A stretch of 64,000 nucleotides of DNA, taken from CAYYNQ01 sp964473105 (GTDB taxonomy: Bacteria; Sumerlaeota; Sumerlaeia; MVZB01). The stretch lies in assembly GCA_964473105.1 (NCBI GenBank), contig CAYYNQ010000048.1, positions 1 through 64,000 on the forward strand, given 5' to 3'. Shown here piece by piece: positions 9,498 through 18,211 of the stretch. Within the stretch, counting starts at the first letter, position 1; every line of letters starts with the position of its first letter. Made by a program: the position numbers and the translations under genes. The notes beneath the pieces are model-generated. The model searched no databases. It had not been told where the DNA came from and saw nothing but the letters and a program-made list of their open reading frames with translations.

Positions 9498-10802
9498 TTA
9501 TGTTAAATCCCGATCGAAGAATTCTCTCAATCCCCATAAACCAAGGCCCGGATTGGAAATATAGTAATATCGGCCATCTTGATCTGTGGAGTTGAATCCA
9601 TCCTTCAGAATGGCAGGCATGTAGCGTTTCTTCATCTCTTCCAAATCAGCATATTGATATCCTACACCCTCTATTTCCGACCGGCTTAGGCCTCCCGGAC
9701 AGAATACAATTTCAAACCGTCCCTCAGAAGACCCGTGAATGAGATGTGCAGCAGCCGAGAGATTGTCAACAAGGTCAGGATCTTGCCGAACCGCATGAAG
9801 AATATTTTCCGTTCCCCGATAACCATGTCGCCTTATTAACATGTCAATCTTCGGGTCTTCACCAAACCTGTCGACACCCGGAGCAAGCACAATAAGTCGA
9901 GCTCCGTTAGCAAGTGCCATGCGTGTCCTATAAATAGCCTTGTTTCCAAGCCAAGTTGAATGATACTCATCCGGTCCCAAGTATACGACCACCTCGTCAA
10001 ACGGATGATCCAGTTTATGAATGTTGATTTTTTGAGACAATCTGGATGCAGAATCAAAACAGTTTCGGTCATCACCGGCATACAGGCCGCGCGTAACCAA
10101 TTCACCCGAATCATTACGGTCACGTACAGTCAATAACCAGGAAATGGGCATCTCTGAGATAAAATTCTCACGCATGTATTCAAAAACCTTCCGTACACAG
10201 GTATCTGTTCGCCCCATGATTTTTTCCATGCCGTAAACGGCACCGAGAAAATGGGTCTTGTGGATGGTATCGGCGCCACCCGTCCCCACAAATATATTCT
10301 TCGAGTGGTTGGCGATACCCGCTACCTCATGTGGAACCACCTGACCAATCGAGAATATCCGGTCCCACCTCGCCTCAACCAGTAAACGGTTAATTTCGCA
10401 GCAAACGGAATAGTCCAGTATCCCCCCTGATACTTCGTTGATGTACTGGCCCGGCACCTCACCCAAGCGAACCAAGTCTCTTCTCCAGTCGTGATTTCTG
10501 AAGCAATCTGCGGGAATCCCCTGAAACATCCGCTGCTGCTGAGTCCGTGTCAGAGGAGAGTGTGTCCCCAACGCCGGCATAATTTCAACGTGGGCATGAC
10601 CGGAGAGCCGTTCGTAAAGCATACAGGTGAGTTCGCCGGACCATGATTGGAGCCTTGTATAATCCGGGGGTATCAGGAGTACACGGCGCATCCGGCCGAT
10701 CCCTGCAAGCATACTGTCCAGCATCCGGCCAGCTTCTTCAAGACTGATGATGGCATGTGGTGACCCGGAAGAAATACGATTCTGGTCAAATATATTTGGC
10801 AT
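9498..10802 (-). CDS. LarA-like nickel-pincer racemase/epimerase (DUF2088 family)
   Basis: A homologue of the nickel-dependent lactate racemase LarA, which carries a pyridinium nickel-pincer nucleotide (NPN) cofactor. LarA-family members racemise or epimerise alpha-hydroxy acids, including sugar acids. Visible motifs: LLIPPDYTRLQS (substrate arginine loop, family PDxTRP), MPALGTHSPLT (histidine loop), then PHEVAGIANHSKNIFVG at about residues 155-172, where the lysine corresponds to the LarA Lys184 that anchors the cofactor and the first histidine to His174, and IHKTHFLGAVYG for the nickel histidine. At 434 residues it fits the family. The ATG at 10802 lies 2 bases after the HAD gene stop, the last gene of the kdgK-relic/SDR/HAD operon. 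The neighbours point to a sugar acid rather than lactate. The cofactor genes larBCE are not in the window. Confidence 0.85.
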   Translation of the reverse strand: MPNIFDQNRISSGSPHAIISLEEAGRMLDSMLAGIGRMRRVLLIPPDYTRLQSWSGELTCMLYERLSGHAHVEIMPALGTHSPLTRTQQQRMFQGIPADCFRNHDWRRDLVRLGEVPGQYINEVSGGILDYSVCCEINRLLVEARWDRIFSIGQVVPHEVAGIANHSKNIFVGTGGADTIHKTHFLGAVYGMEKIMGRTDTCVRKVFEYMRENFISEMPISWLLTVRDRNDSGELVTRGLYAGDDRNCFDSASRLSQKINIHKLDHPFDEVVVYLGPDEYHSTWLGNKAIYRTRMALANGARLIVLAPGVDRFGEDPKIDMLIRRHGYRGTENILHAVRQDPDLVDNLSAAAHLIHGSSEGRFEIVFCPGGLSRSEIEGVGYQYADLEEMKKRYMPAILKDGFNSTDQDGRYYYISNPGLGLWGLREFFDRDLT

Positions 10803-10804
10803 TT

Positions 10805-11713
10805 CTATACGCGTGCCTCCCAATCCGGCCTCTCCGGAAGGCATTCATGGAAATCATGAAGTAATGATCCCTGATATTCGCCTTGGAACTTCCCGTCAAA
10901 GAATAGTTCGAGGGCTTCATCATGAAATCTTTCCCAACACATAACCTCATTACCGGGAATTATCGGATAGAACAAGGCACCAATACTTTTTGCTGCGCTC
11001 TCATCACCCGGAGAATCCCCTATCATCAGGATGTTTTCTCGTTTGTAATTAGGTTTTGCGGCTCGATTGAGCTGTTCATCTTTACTCCCCATCTCAGAAC
11101 CGGCTATCAACGAAGGGTATCCGTACAATGCGTGTTTCTGCCACTCGCGTAGCAAGGCTTCACAGGGAGTTGAGGATATGACCATCAGGTCCGCTCGCGA
11201 TACAGCCCGCTCAAGACAATCGGTTAAGCGGGGAAAGGGCTGAATGTTCCGAACGATTTCACGAATGGATACATCCACGGCGAGGCTCCAGTCCCTGCAT
11301 TTGTACATAAATGGGTCGCAGTCAGGATTATCATCGATATACTCACTAATTGTGGTGCTACTCAGACGGCCATGTTCATCTGTCCAAGCCTTCAGCACAG
11401 CGTCATTAATACTTCCGCTACAGATCTCAGTCCGTTCGCCGAGCAGGGCAAAGGCACGCTGGAGGGCAAAGAACCGGTTGATACCCCTCCACTTGGAATA
11501 CAGATTCACAAATTCCCATACTTCACGTGCAATATCTGAAACAGGCTGGAGGCTGAAATGTCGAATGAAATTGGGGCAGAAACACTTTTTATGCTTGATC
11601 TCCATGCTATCGAAAACACAGCCATCCGAGTCGATTCCAATAAAGAAATCTTTCTTGGCTCTGAACGAATAAAAATCCTGACCGGGATGACTATCCAAGC
11701 CTATATTCTCCAA
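10805..11713 (-). CDS. HAD-superfamily hydrolase (phosphatase-like)
   Basis: A HAD hydrolase of 302 residues, probably a small-molecule phosphatase. Motif I is GIDSDGCVFDSM, with Asp28 as nucleophile and Asp30 as acid/base. Motif II is VISSTP, and motif III/IV is LMIGDSPGDESAA near residue 235, preceded by the usual lysine region. A large helical cap (about residues 40-180) separates motifs I and II, as in C1-cap HAD enzymes. It lies 8 bases after the SDR stop and 2 bases before larA, so it is very likely in the same operon and may act on a phosphorylated sugar or sugar acid in that pathway. The substrate is unknown; the family assignment is firm. Confidence 0.83.
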   Translation of the reverse strand: MENIGLDSHPGQDFYSFRAKKDFFIGIDSDGCVFDSMEIKHKKCFCPNFIRHFSLQPVSDIAREVWEFVNLYSKWRGINRFFALQRAFALLGERTEICSGSINDAVLKAWTDEHGRLSSTTISEYIDDNPDCDPFMYKCRDWSLAVDVSIREIVRNIQPFPRLTDCLERAVSRADLMVISSTPCEALLREWQKHALYGYPSLIAGSEMGSKDEQLNRAAKPNYKRENILMIGDSPGDESAAKSIGALFYPIIPGNEVMCWERFHDEALELFFDGKFQGEYQGSLLHDFHECLPERPDWEARV

Positions 11714-11721
11714 ACTGGCAA

Positions 11722-12555
11722 TTATACACCTGAAAAAGCCGCAAATCCGCCATCAATAGGAATTGTGATTCCTGTTACAAAAGAGCTTTCATCACTTGCC
11801 AACCAGATTGCCGCGCCAATCAACTCCTCTGGTTTTCCGAACCGCCCCATCGGAGTCTGAGAAATGATTTTCTCCCCGCGAGGCGATAGCGTTTCACCAT
11901 CGGTAGTCAGCAGGAAACGGTTCTGTTCGGTCATGAAGAATCCAGGCGCGATCGCATTCACTCGGACCCGGCTTTCGAGTTCCTTAGACATGTATATCGC
12001 AAACCACTGGTTGAAATTAGTCACCGCCGCCTTGGCTGCAGCATAACCTATGATTCGTGTTAAGGGCTGGAAAGCTGCCATCGATGTAATATTGATGACA
12101 CTTGATGGCCTATCAGACACGGCCATCCTTTCCCCTATAACCTGACAAGGGAGAATTGCGCCCGCAAATAAGTTCAGATGGACGACCTCCGTCAGGTCGG
12201 CTTCAGGCAAATCAAAGAAACTGTTGTCGGCCGAAACGGTTGCCCCCGGCTGGTTTCCTCCGGCTGCATTGACAAGGATATTGACGGGACCATATCTCGA
12301 CTCAACTTTATCAAGACCCCGTTCTATCGAATCGCGGCTCTGAGCATCCATCCCCACCCCCAATACCCGAACACCATCTTTTTTCATATCTGCCACAACT
12401 GCCATGACCTTTTTATCGGTCCTGCTGGTGATGGCAACTTGTGCACCGGAGATAGACAGGCCTCGTGCAATCGCTGAGCCAAGCACACCTCCCCCACCGA
12501 TAACGAGCGCAACACGACCCGTGAGGTCAAAACAGGGTTTGTGTGGCTTAATCAT
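11722..12555 (-). CDS. Short-chain dehydrogenase, mannonate/gluconate oxidoreductase-like
   Basis: A 277-residue SDR oxidoreductase. It has the cofactor glycine loop VIGGGGVLGSAIA near residue 18, NAAGG, the catalytic serine in INITSMAAF, the catalytic pair in GYAAAKAAV, and the late NAIAPGFFMTEQN segment. The FDLTGRVALV entry and long loop before GDPM-like GRFGKPEEL resemble the SDR group annotated as D-mannonate oxidoreductase or gluconate 5-dehydrogenase. It sits 15 bases after the kinase relic and 8 bases before the HAD gene, in the same operon as the LarA-like gene. A fructuronate/mannonate or similar sugar-acid step is inferred from these neighbours, not proven. All catalytic residues are present. 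Confidence 0.85.
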   Translation of the reverse strand: MIKPHKPCFDLTGRVALVIGGGGVLGSAIARGLSISGAQVAITSRTDKKVMAVVADMKKDGVRVLGVGMDAQSRDSIERGLDKVESRYGPVNILVNAAGGNQPGATVSADNSFFDLPEADLTEVVHLNLFAGAILPCQVIGERMAVSDRPSSVINITSMAAFQPLTRIIGYAAAKAAVTNFNQWFAIYMSKELESRVRVNAIAPGFFMTEQNRFLLTTDGETLSPRGEKIISQTPMGRFGKPEELIGAAIWLASDESSFVTGITIPIDGGFAAFSGV

Positions 12556-12570
12556 TCTTGAACACCCATA

Positions 12571-13185
12571 TCATTCTATATTCTTACCTGACAATCCTAA
12601 GGATTTCCGGTTGCAACATGAATCCTTTATCGTGGCCGCTTCAGATGCGGCAACCATAGCTTTCTGTGCAATCCTGGCGGTCGATCCTAAAAGTGCTGTA
12701 AATATCCTACCTGTATGAAACCGGCGTGCTCCATACTTTACGAAAATCCGCTCCAAATCCACATCTCCAAGACTCAACTGTGATACAGCGGTCTGACCTC
12801 GATCTGAACAACATTTTGCCGGACGCAAGCTAAAACCTCTCTCTGTGATATTGAGTCCATTACGGGACCGATGCCCAACCCCGTCAAACGGCATCCGCTG
12901 AACATGTGAAATGTCGACACCTCCCTGCAGAATCAAGCCCTCAAACGGCCGGTCCACTTCTTTGTCCACAAAGACAGAGCCCAACGCCATACGCTGATCG
13001 ATACAACGTCTCAACCCACGAACAACATTGTATTCACCACCGCCTTCCCATGCCTTGAATTGACGAAATGCACGAATACGTGACTCCCCTGGGGGAGGCA
13101 GGCGCAACATAACCTCTTCCAGGGCAACAAAATCCCCCCCGCACTGGTCTCTGGATTTTAACCTGGTCATTCGCCTGTGACTCAA
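12571..13185 (-). pseudogene. Truncated 2-keto-3-deoxygluconate kinase relic (PfkB family)
   Basis: A 204-codon frame that corresponds to the N-terminal half of a PfkB-type KDG kinase (normally about 330-350 residues). Shared segments include VALEEVMLRLPPPG, GGGEYNVVRGLRRC, LILQGGVDISHV, NGLNITERGF, CSDRGQTAVSQL and RRFHTGRIFTALL. The C-terminal half, with the ATP-binding and GAGD catalytic aspartate region, is missing. The frame ends soon after a degenerate CCNRKSLG, where the family has a YDLNYRPSLW-like stretch. Several positions look worn, for instance FVDKEVDRP in place of the usual DNPVGR. It is the first gene of the operon, 15 bases before the SDR. Deletion of the 3' half within the operon is the simplest explanation. 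A short functional protein is unlikely, since the catalytic half is lost. Confidence 0.72.
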
Positions 13186-13519
13186 TACCTGCCGGACTGA
13201 CCCAAGTATCTAGACTATCATAGTCCCGGTATCTGGATATGTCTTGCATGAAATTCGGGGAGGGACATTCTGAACCCCACATATCGTTTTGACTGCGGAA
13301 GATATTCGATATCTGCTCCCGGACAGCCCTCCAAGATCCAAATGGATCGTCTCATGCAAAAACAAGAGACCTCGCAGAACTATCAATCAGCTGATTTTGT
13401 TCACAGTAAACCGAGATCCAACATCTAGGATGAAGGCGCAATACCCGTAAAAGACCCGCGGCCAAATATGTACATATGATGATGCGAGAGGTGTGACACA
13501 AACAAGACCTCTGGTCACC
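13186..13519. other. Intergenic region upstream of the LarA operon
   Basis: No coding frame with family features is visible. It separates two decayed genes on the same strand and could hold the operon promoter, but I found no convincing -35/-10 pair. I see nothing else in it. Confidence 0.4.
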
Positions 13520-14260
13520 TTATTCCAGATCTGGAATATCATCCGTTCGGTCTGTGATTTCACGGACATCTTCGAAGAACCAATCAGGAAGGTGCCAATC
13601 AGCATCTATCTTGTCATACCAGTACTTCTCACGGTCTGTGATCAGTACAGCATCCTCGATAATTCGTGGTGTCATCATCAGTACCAGTTCCAATTTCTGC
13701 TGGTCATAGTTTTTGCCCTTGAAGGGCCATCCAAGAAACGGGATTCTGTGCAACCATGGAACCCCGCTGATACCCTCAAGTCTCCTCTGCGATCGTAAAC
13801 CTCCCAGAACAACGGTGTGCGCGTCCGGTACGATGACATTGATTTACGCAACCCGACGATCGATGGCCGGAGGATCCAGAGCTCCACCACCCACACGCTC
13901 ACGAAATATTCGCTGTTCGATCTCAACTTCAAGTCTGATGAATCCATTGGGCGTGACGATCGGGCGGGCCTGTATTTCAACCCCCGCACTTTCGAACTCA
14001 ACCTCATGGGTGGGTGTATTGCCACTGGGTCCCTGTACAGCTTCGACATAGGGGATCATCTCGATAATCTCGATCTTGGCCGGCACATTGTTCAAAGTGG
14101 TGACACGGGGATTAGCCAGAATTTCAACAATATTTTGACTTTCAAGGAAACTGGACGTTGCATTCAGATTGTAATCATCTCCCAAAATTCCGACGGTGTC
14201 ACCGAACGCAAGGGATCCGGTGCCTTCGAAAAATGCGAACCCGGATCCACCTGAAATCAT
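13520..14260 (-). pseudogene. Secretin (GspD/PilQ-type) C-terminal relic with an in-frame stop
   Basis: About 247 codons of the C-terminal beta-barrel domain of a secretin, the outer-membrane pore of type II secretion and type IV pili. The segments are EILANPRVTTLNNVPAKI, the EIQARPIVTPNGFIRL strands, then VPDAHTVVLGGLRSQ, GVPWLHRIPFLGWPFKGK and LVLMMTPRII. A single TAA at 13844-13846 interrupts an otherwise continuous frame between RRVA and INVIVPD; both halves are in the same frame. The N-terminal domains (N0-N3, several hundred residues) are absent: upstream of 14260 the frame soon runs into stops in AT-rich DNA. It is thus both 5'-truncated and nonsense-mutated. No other secretion gene is in the window. 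Confidence 0.85.
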
Positions 14261-14283
14261 GATAATTATCCGGTGATTCCATA

Positions 14284-14340
14284 ACCAAAAAATTGAGTAT
14301 ATATTTTTATATATTATTGATTATATTTATTTTATTAGTG
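14284..14340. other. Very AT-rich tract at the broken end of the secretin relic
   Basis: Nearly all A and T for about 50 bases, in a window that is otherwise near balanced composition. It marks the point where secretin homology stops, so it may be a rearrangement scar or a former promoter region. Confidence 0.4.
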
Positions 14341-14523
14341 TTTTTCGGCCAACTGGACGGCAACATCTCCCACGACCAGTCAACCCGCTGCCATGCCGGG
14401 CGATACAACGACCGCAAGTTAAAGAAGTTCCCGGCAATCAAGCCGCCCCCCCGTAGGGAAATCCCGACAATAAGGGAAAAGTCTTGATGACCATTATGCC
14501 CACTGGCAGGGACATATCTATTT

Positions 14524-16569
14524 TTAGCAGGATGTATCTACTTGGGGCATGCGGGTCTTCTGTTCGATCCGAAACCGTTCAAAATCAGATCCTGTCTGGT
14601 AGACGGCAATCAGTGGAATTCCTTCGTGTTCCCAGGACCGAATAGGACTGGCATACCTTGTCAACAGCAGGTCATCAACCGACCAGAAACTTCTTCGCAT
14701 CAATAAAACGTGGTAGTCTGCGAGACCCTGGCCCGGCCCAATAACACGAAGTGCATCGCTGAGGATTCCCCATTGCTGGAGATGCTCCAGACATAACTGG
14801 TGAAACGCCCGCGCCATGATACGGGGACTTGAACCATCAGGATTGAACGGAAGGTTGTTCAGATATTCAATGACCTCATGATTAAATGCCTCACCCCAGT
14901 ATGTGACTTCAAAACCCTTCTTGGCAGCCCCTCGAAGACCGCCGGTCATGCGGTTGAAATAGGACAGATAATATGGATGCACTGCAACTGTGGCCAAGGC
15001 TCCACTTACCAAAACCGCCAATGAAATACCGACAGCAACTCCCCTCATCAAATGATGTTGTCGAACGGGGTTTTTCAGATAGTGCCCGTGAGTTAAAACG
15101 GTCACGAACTGGATCATGAATAGAGATCCCGCCCCGCCCATAAGGGCCAGAAATGGGAACACGGGAAGAAACAGTCGGACGCCGTCATATTTCGGCGTTG
15201 AGGGCAGGCACGCGACCAAAAGCATGAACAGGATGCACATAAGGAACAGGCTGCTGTAAGGCCGATGATGCGGTTTCCAGAAATTCCTGATGATCCCGAT
15301 GATAATCACCAGAATATGGACCAGTGGAAGACTGACCAACAACATCATCAGAGGATAATACCACGGTGCATTAGCCCCACCATACCCCCACTTTATACCC
15401 TGAAAAAAGAGGGCAGTCTGCTGATGGTTCACATGAAACAGGAGATATTCGAGAAGCCGGTTCAATGGATCGTGCCACAGCCATGGCCATGCAAGAAACA
15501 TGACTACCGGCCCTAGGATCAACATCGAGACAAGGTTGTTGAGATAACGGTTTCCGGCATAAAGATGAGACCAGAGAAGGAGAGGCAATGGGAGAAAAAA
15601 CCCGTTGATTTTTGTCGCAAGGAGCAATCCAAAAAAAATACCAGTAAGAATTGCCCAGAATGGTGAATCCAGTCCCCTCAAGAAACAGAAAACAACCGTA
15701 AGCATCATGCAAATCAAGGGCATCTCCATTGAAGCAAAGTGGGCGTGACCGAAAACCCTCGGCATGGTTAAGAAAAGCAGAGCCGAGATCAGCCCCGGCA
15801 CAGGACCCCATGCCCTCCGACCCAATAAGTAGAGTAGGCTCAGGCTGATTCCGAAAAAGATCGCGCCGGGCATCCGCATAACTATCAGATGAGATTCTTC
15901 ACCCATGAAAAATCCCGGTAGAAAAAGAGGGAAGAACATAATTGATACAGCGGATGACAATTTCATGACACTTGGGTGTTCGCTCCGTTTGGACCAATAT
16001 TTGTCAATCGACCCTGCATCCCTATTCTCCCCCTTCAGGAAACCGGCCAGCCATTCCGCAGCCAGTAATGAGGGTTCATAATAATAGGCCTCGTCCCAGG
16101 CATAACCCACGCCATTCTGGGTAAATGATACCGTTGCATATCCCGCCGTGAACAGAAGGATCGGCATGAAGCTCCAGACCAGACGTACCGGCATTGGGGG
16201 ACGACGCTGATGGACTGCATGACGGTCATTCCCCGTAGACGATGCATCCCGGACCTGTTCCCTGCCTGAACTTACTGGGCAGGGGACAGAGATGGTAGAT
16301 GACTTGGAAGCGAATGCCTGCGGGGAAGAATGACCTGTCAGGCCGGCTTGGCCCACTTGGGTATCATCGCATTGGAACCCCTGTTCACCTGAATCGGGTA
16401 ACTCCTCGGCCCGAGGCCAGTCAAGTATCTCAAAGGACTGCGGGGGGGGCTCAGGTCCGGGTTCACTGAAAAGCACATCTTCAGAAGCAAGAGCTGCCTC
16501 GTCCATCCACTCGATGTCGAAGATATCGTCGGCAGAATCCGGATCCGGATTCCTTTCATCTTCAACCAT
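14524..16569 (-). CDS. GT39-like membrane glycosyltransferase (PMT/ArnT type)
   Basis: A large integral membrane protein of the GT-C superfamily, which moves sugars from lipid-linked donors on the periplasmic side. After an acidic, proline-rich cytoplasmic N-terminus (about 120 residues) comes TAGYATVSFTQNGVG, then the key acidic loop WDEAYYYEP, where the aspartate is the probable catalytic base, and about ten hydrophobic helices, including ISLSLLYLLGRRAWG, VFGHAHFASMEMPLIC and FFGLLLATKINGFFLPLPLL. A soluble C-terminal domain of about 130 residues follows the last helix. The ATG at 16569 overlaps the ilvE stop by 8 bases (ATGGTTGA), which suggests translational coupling; an in-frame start 27 bases upstream is less likely. 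Acceptor and donor are unknown. Confidence 0.82.
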   Translation of the reverse strand: MVEDERNPDPDSADDIFDIEWMDEAALASEDVLFSEPGPEPPPQSFEILDWPRAEELPDSGEQGFQCDDTQVGQAGLTGHSSPQAFASKSSTISVPCPVSSGREQVRDASSTGNDRHAVHQRRPPMPVRLVWSFMPILLFTAGYATVSFTQNGVGYAWDEAYYYEPSLLAAEWLAGFLKGENRDAGSIDKYWSKRSEHPSVMKLSSAVSIMFFPLFLPGFFMGEESHLIVMRMPGAIFFGISLSLLYLLGRRAWGPVPGLISALLFLTMPRVFGHAHFASMEMPLICMMLTVVFCFLRGLDSPFWAILTGIFFGLLLATKINGFFLPLPLLLWSHLYAGNRYLNNLVSMLILGPVVMFLAWPWLWHDPLNRLLEYLLFHVNHQQTALFFQGIKWGYGGANAPWYYPLMMLLVSLPLVHILVIIIGIIRNFWKPHHRPYSSLFLMCILFMLLVACLPSTPKYDGVRLFLPVFPFLALMGGAGSLFMIQFVTVLTHGHYLKNPVRQHHLMRGVAVGISLAVLVSGALATVAVHPYYLSYFNRMTGGLRGAAKKGFEVTYWGEAFNHEVIEYLNNLPFNPDGSSPRIMARAFHQLCLEHLQQWGILSDALRVIGPGQGLADYHVLLMRRSFWSVDDLLLTRYASPIRSWEHEGIPLIAVYQTGSDFERFRIEQKTRMPQVDTSC

Positions 16570-17446
16570 CCGGGTATACCTGGTGGCCGTCGACAAAGGT
16601 ACGTTCCCGAAAGGCGGCGATCAGGCTCCGGGTCACAGGGCCAGGCTTCCCTTCCCCGATCGGCCTTTTATCCAATTCAATAACGGGAATAATTTCTGCT
16701 GCAGTCCCAGTCAGGAACACTTCATCTGCAGTAAAGACATCAAAACGCGTGAAGGGCTCCTGCTTGACTGAAAAATTCGCCTTTGTGGCCAATTCTATCA
16801 CAATGTTCCTCGTTATCCCTTCCAGTGCCCCTAGGTAGGTCGGAGGCGTCAGGATTTCACCCTTTCTGACCAGGAAAATATTATCCCCACTACATTCAAC
16901 AACATAACCATTCTGATCCAGCATCAGGGCTTCAATATAACCGGAATTGTGAGCCTCGATCTTGGCTAGTATATTGTTGAGATAATTGCATGATTTCACG
17001 CGGGCATTCAACGCCTCCACCCGGTTGCGCTGCGTCGGCACAGTAATCAGCGCCAGGCCATTCTCGTAATACTCCTCCGGATATAACTTGATTGAATCCG
17101 CAATGATAATGACAGACCCCTTTGGACAAAGCCAGGGAGCCAAACCCAAGGTACCCACCCCCCGAGTACAGACCAGCCTAATATAACCATTGCGAATGTC
17201 GTTTTTCCTGACCGTCTCCACCATTGCTTCGGTCAATTCATGGATATCCATCGGGACCTCAAGCATGATATACCGGGCCGAGTCGAGCAACCGCTCGAGA
17301 TGTTGTTGCAAACGGAAAATGCACCCTTCATAAACACGGACGCCCTCGAACACGCCGTCACCATAGAGGAATGTGTGATCAAAGACAGATATTTTCGCGT
17401 CCTCACGACGATAAAATATGCCATCAATATAAATTTGGAGACTCAA
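16562..17446 (-). CDS. ilvE: Branched-chain amino acid aminotransferase (class IV)
   Basis: A PLP-dependent aminotransferase for the last step of Ile, Leu and Val synthesis. Family features are IDGIFYRREDAKISVFDHTF near the N-terminus, GDGVFEGVRVY, the PLP lysine in ARVKSCNYLNNIL (about residue 150), EALMLDQNGYVVEC, and the C-terminal EVFLTGTAAEIIPV. At 294 residues the length is typical. The start is a TTG at 17446 with AGGA five bases before it; no ATG fits. A D-amino-acid transaminase or aminodeoxychorismate lyase is possible within class IV, but the GTAAEIIPV end favours IlvE. The GT39-like gene overlaps its stop, and maf lies 69 bases upstream. Confidence 0.92.
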   Translation of the reverse strand: MSLQIYIDGIFYRREDAKISVFDHTFLYGDGVFEGVRVYEGCIFRLQQHLERLLDSARYIMLEVPMDIHELTEAMVETVRKNDIRNGYIRLVCTRGVGTLGLAPWLCPKGSVIIIADSIKLYPEEYYENGLALITVPTQRNRVEALNARVKSCNYLNNILAKIEAHNSGYIEALMLDQNGYVVECSGDNIFLVRKGEILTPPTYLGALEGITRNIVIELATKANFSVKQEPFTRFDVFTADEVFLTGTAAEIIPVIELDKRPIGEGKPGPVTRSLIAAFRERTFVDGHQVYPDG

Positions 17447-17515
17447 TTTTCCTGATACGCCCTTTCTGGAATTCTGCCACAGGTCTACCAGTAAAACTGC
17501 CTGACCCGTAAAATG

Positions 17516-18211
17516 TCAATCAGGAACGCCCTGTAGAAACTGCGGGGGTAGCTGTTGCAGGTTCGGGAATGCAAGGAGAGCTATTCTCCTCAGGCTCTGG
17601 CTCTGAAATAAATCTACCCCTGTCAGATCACCATACATCTGCCGAATACAGGCAAGAGGAAAACCAATGACACACGTCAGGTCACCCCGGACCTCCCGAA
17701 CCAACTCAATACCCCCCCTACCCTGAATACCGTAACTCCCCGCCTTGTCAGATGCCTCTCCAGAATCCAGATAGGACTTAATTCCAGACTCGTCCAGTTC
17801 CTTGAAAACAACATCTGCCGTCACCGACCGCTGAAGCCACCCCCCCCCTTTTTCGACAAGAACCACGGCGCTCATTACCTGATGACGGCGACCTGAAAAC
17901 TCACGCAGCATGTTCCGGGCATCGGTTCGATTGACGGGTTTTCCGAATTGCCTTCCACCCATTTCGACCAAAGTATCGGCTGCCAAGACAATACTACCCG
18001 GGGAAATACGCGCCAAGACACCCATGGCCTTCAAAATAGCCCGGCCGACCGTGACCTGATCAACGGAACCCTCTCGAACCATTGCTTCATCCACACATGG
18101 ATCAACCGGTCTGAAATCAACCCCTGCCGATTCAAGCATATGTGTTCTTTGTGGGGATTTTGATGCAAGAATGAGGGGGAAAGGCACAGGGCCTGATTCT
18201 AGCGAAACCAT
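17516..18211 (-). CDS. maf: Maf-like nucleoside triphosphate pyrophosphatase
   Basis: A house-cleaning pyrophosphatase that hydrolyses non-canonical or excess dTTP/UTP-type nucleotides. Family motifs: LILASKSPQR at residues 13-22 (catalytic loop), VLAADTLVEMGG, FGKPVNRTDARNML and DKAGSYGIQGRGG. The 231 residues include an extra C-terminal tail of about 30 residues compared with many members. The ATG at 18211 has GGAG 11 bases before it and overlaps the preceding lipoprotein gene by 13 bases, so it is probably co-translated with it in the M16-lipoprotein-maf unit. Confidence 0.93.
   Translation of the reverse strand: MVSLESGPVPFPLILASKSPQRTHMLESAGVDFRPVDPCVDEAMVREGSVDQVTVGRAILKAMGVLARISPGSIVLAADTLVEMGGRQFGKPVNRTDARNMLREFSGRRHQVMSAVVLVEKGGGWLQRSVTADVVFKELDESGIKSYLDSGEASDKAGSYGIQGRGGIELVREVRGDLTCVIGFPLACIRQMYGDLTGVDLFQSQSLRRIALLAFPNLQQLPPQFLQGVPD

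Noticed and set aside
12571..13185. The KDG-kinase frame as a complete short kinase
   Set aside because: The catalytic C-terminal half of the PfkB fold is missing, so an active enzyme is not expected.
13844..13846. Recoding or selenocysteine/pyrrolysine use at the in-frame stops in the secretin and nifS relics
   Set aside because: The stops differ (TAA and TAG), no recoding signal was seen, and genes in the window end in TAA, TAG and TGA. Simple point decay explains both.
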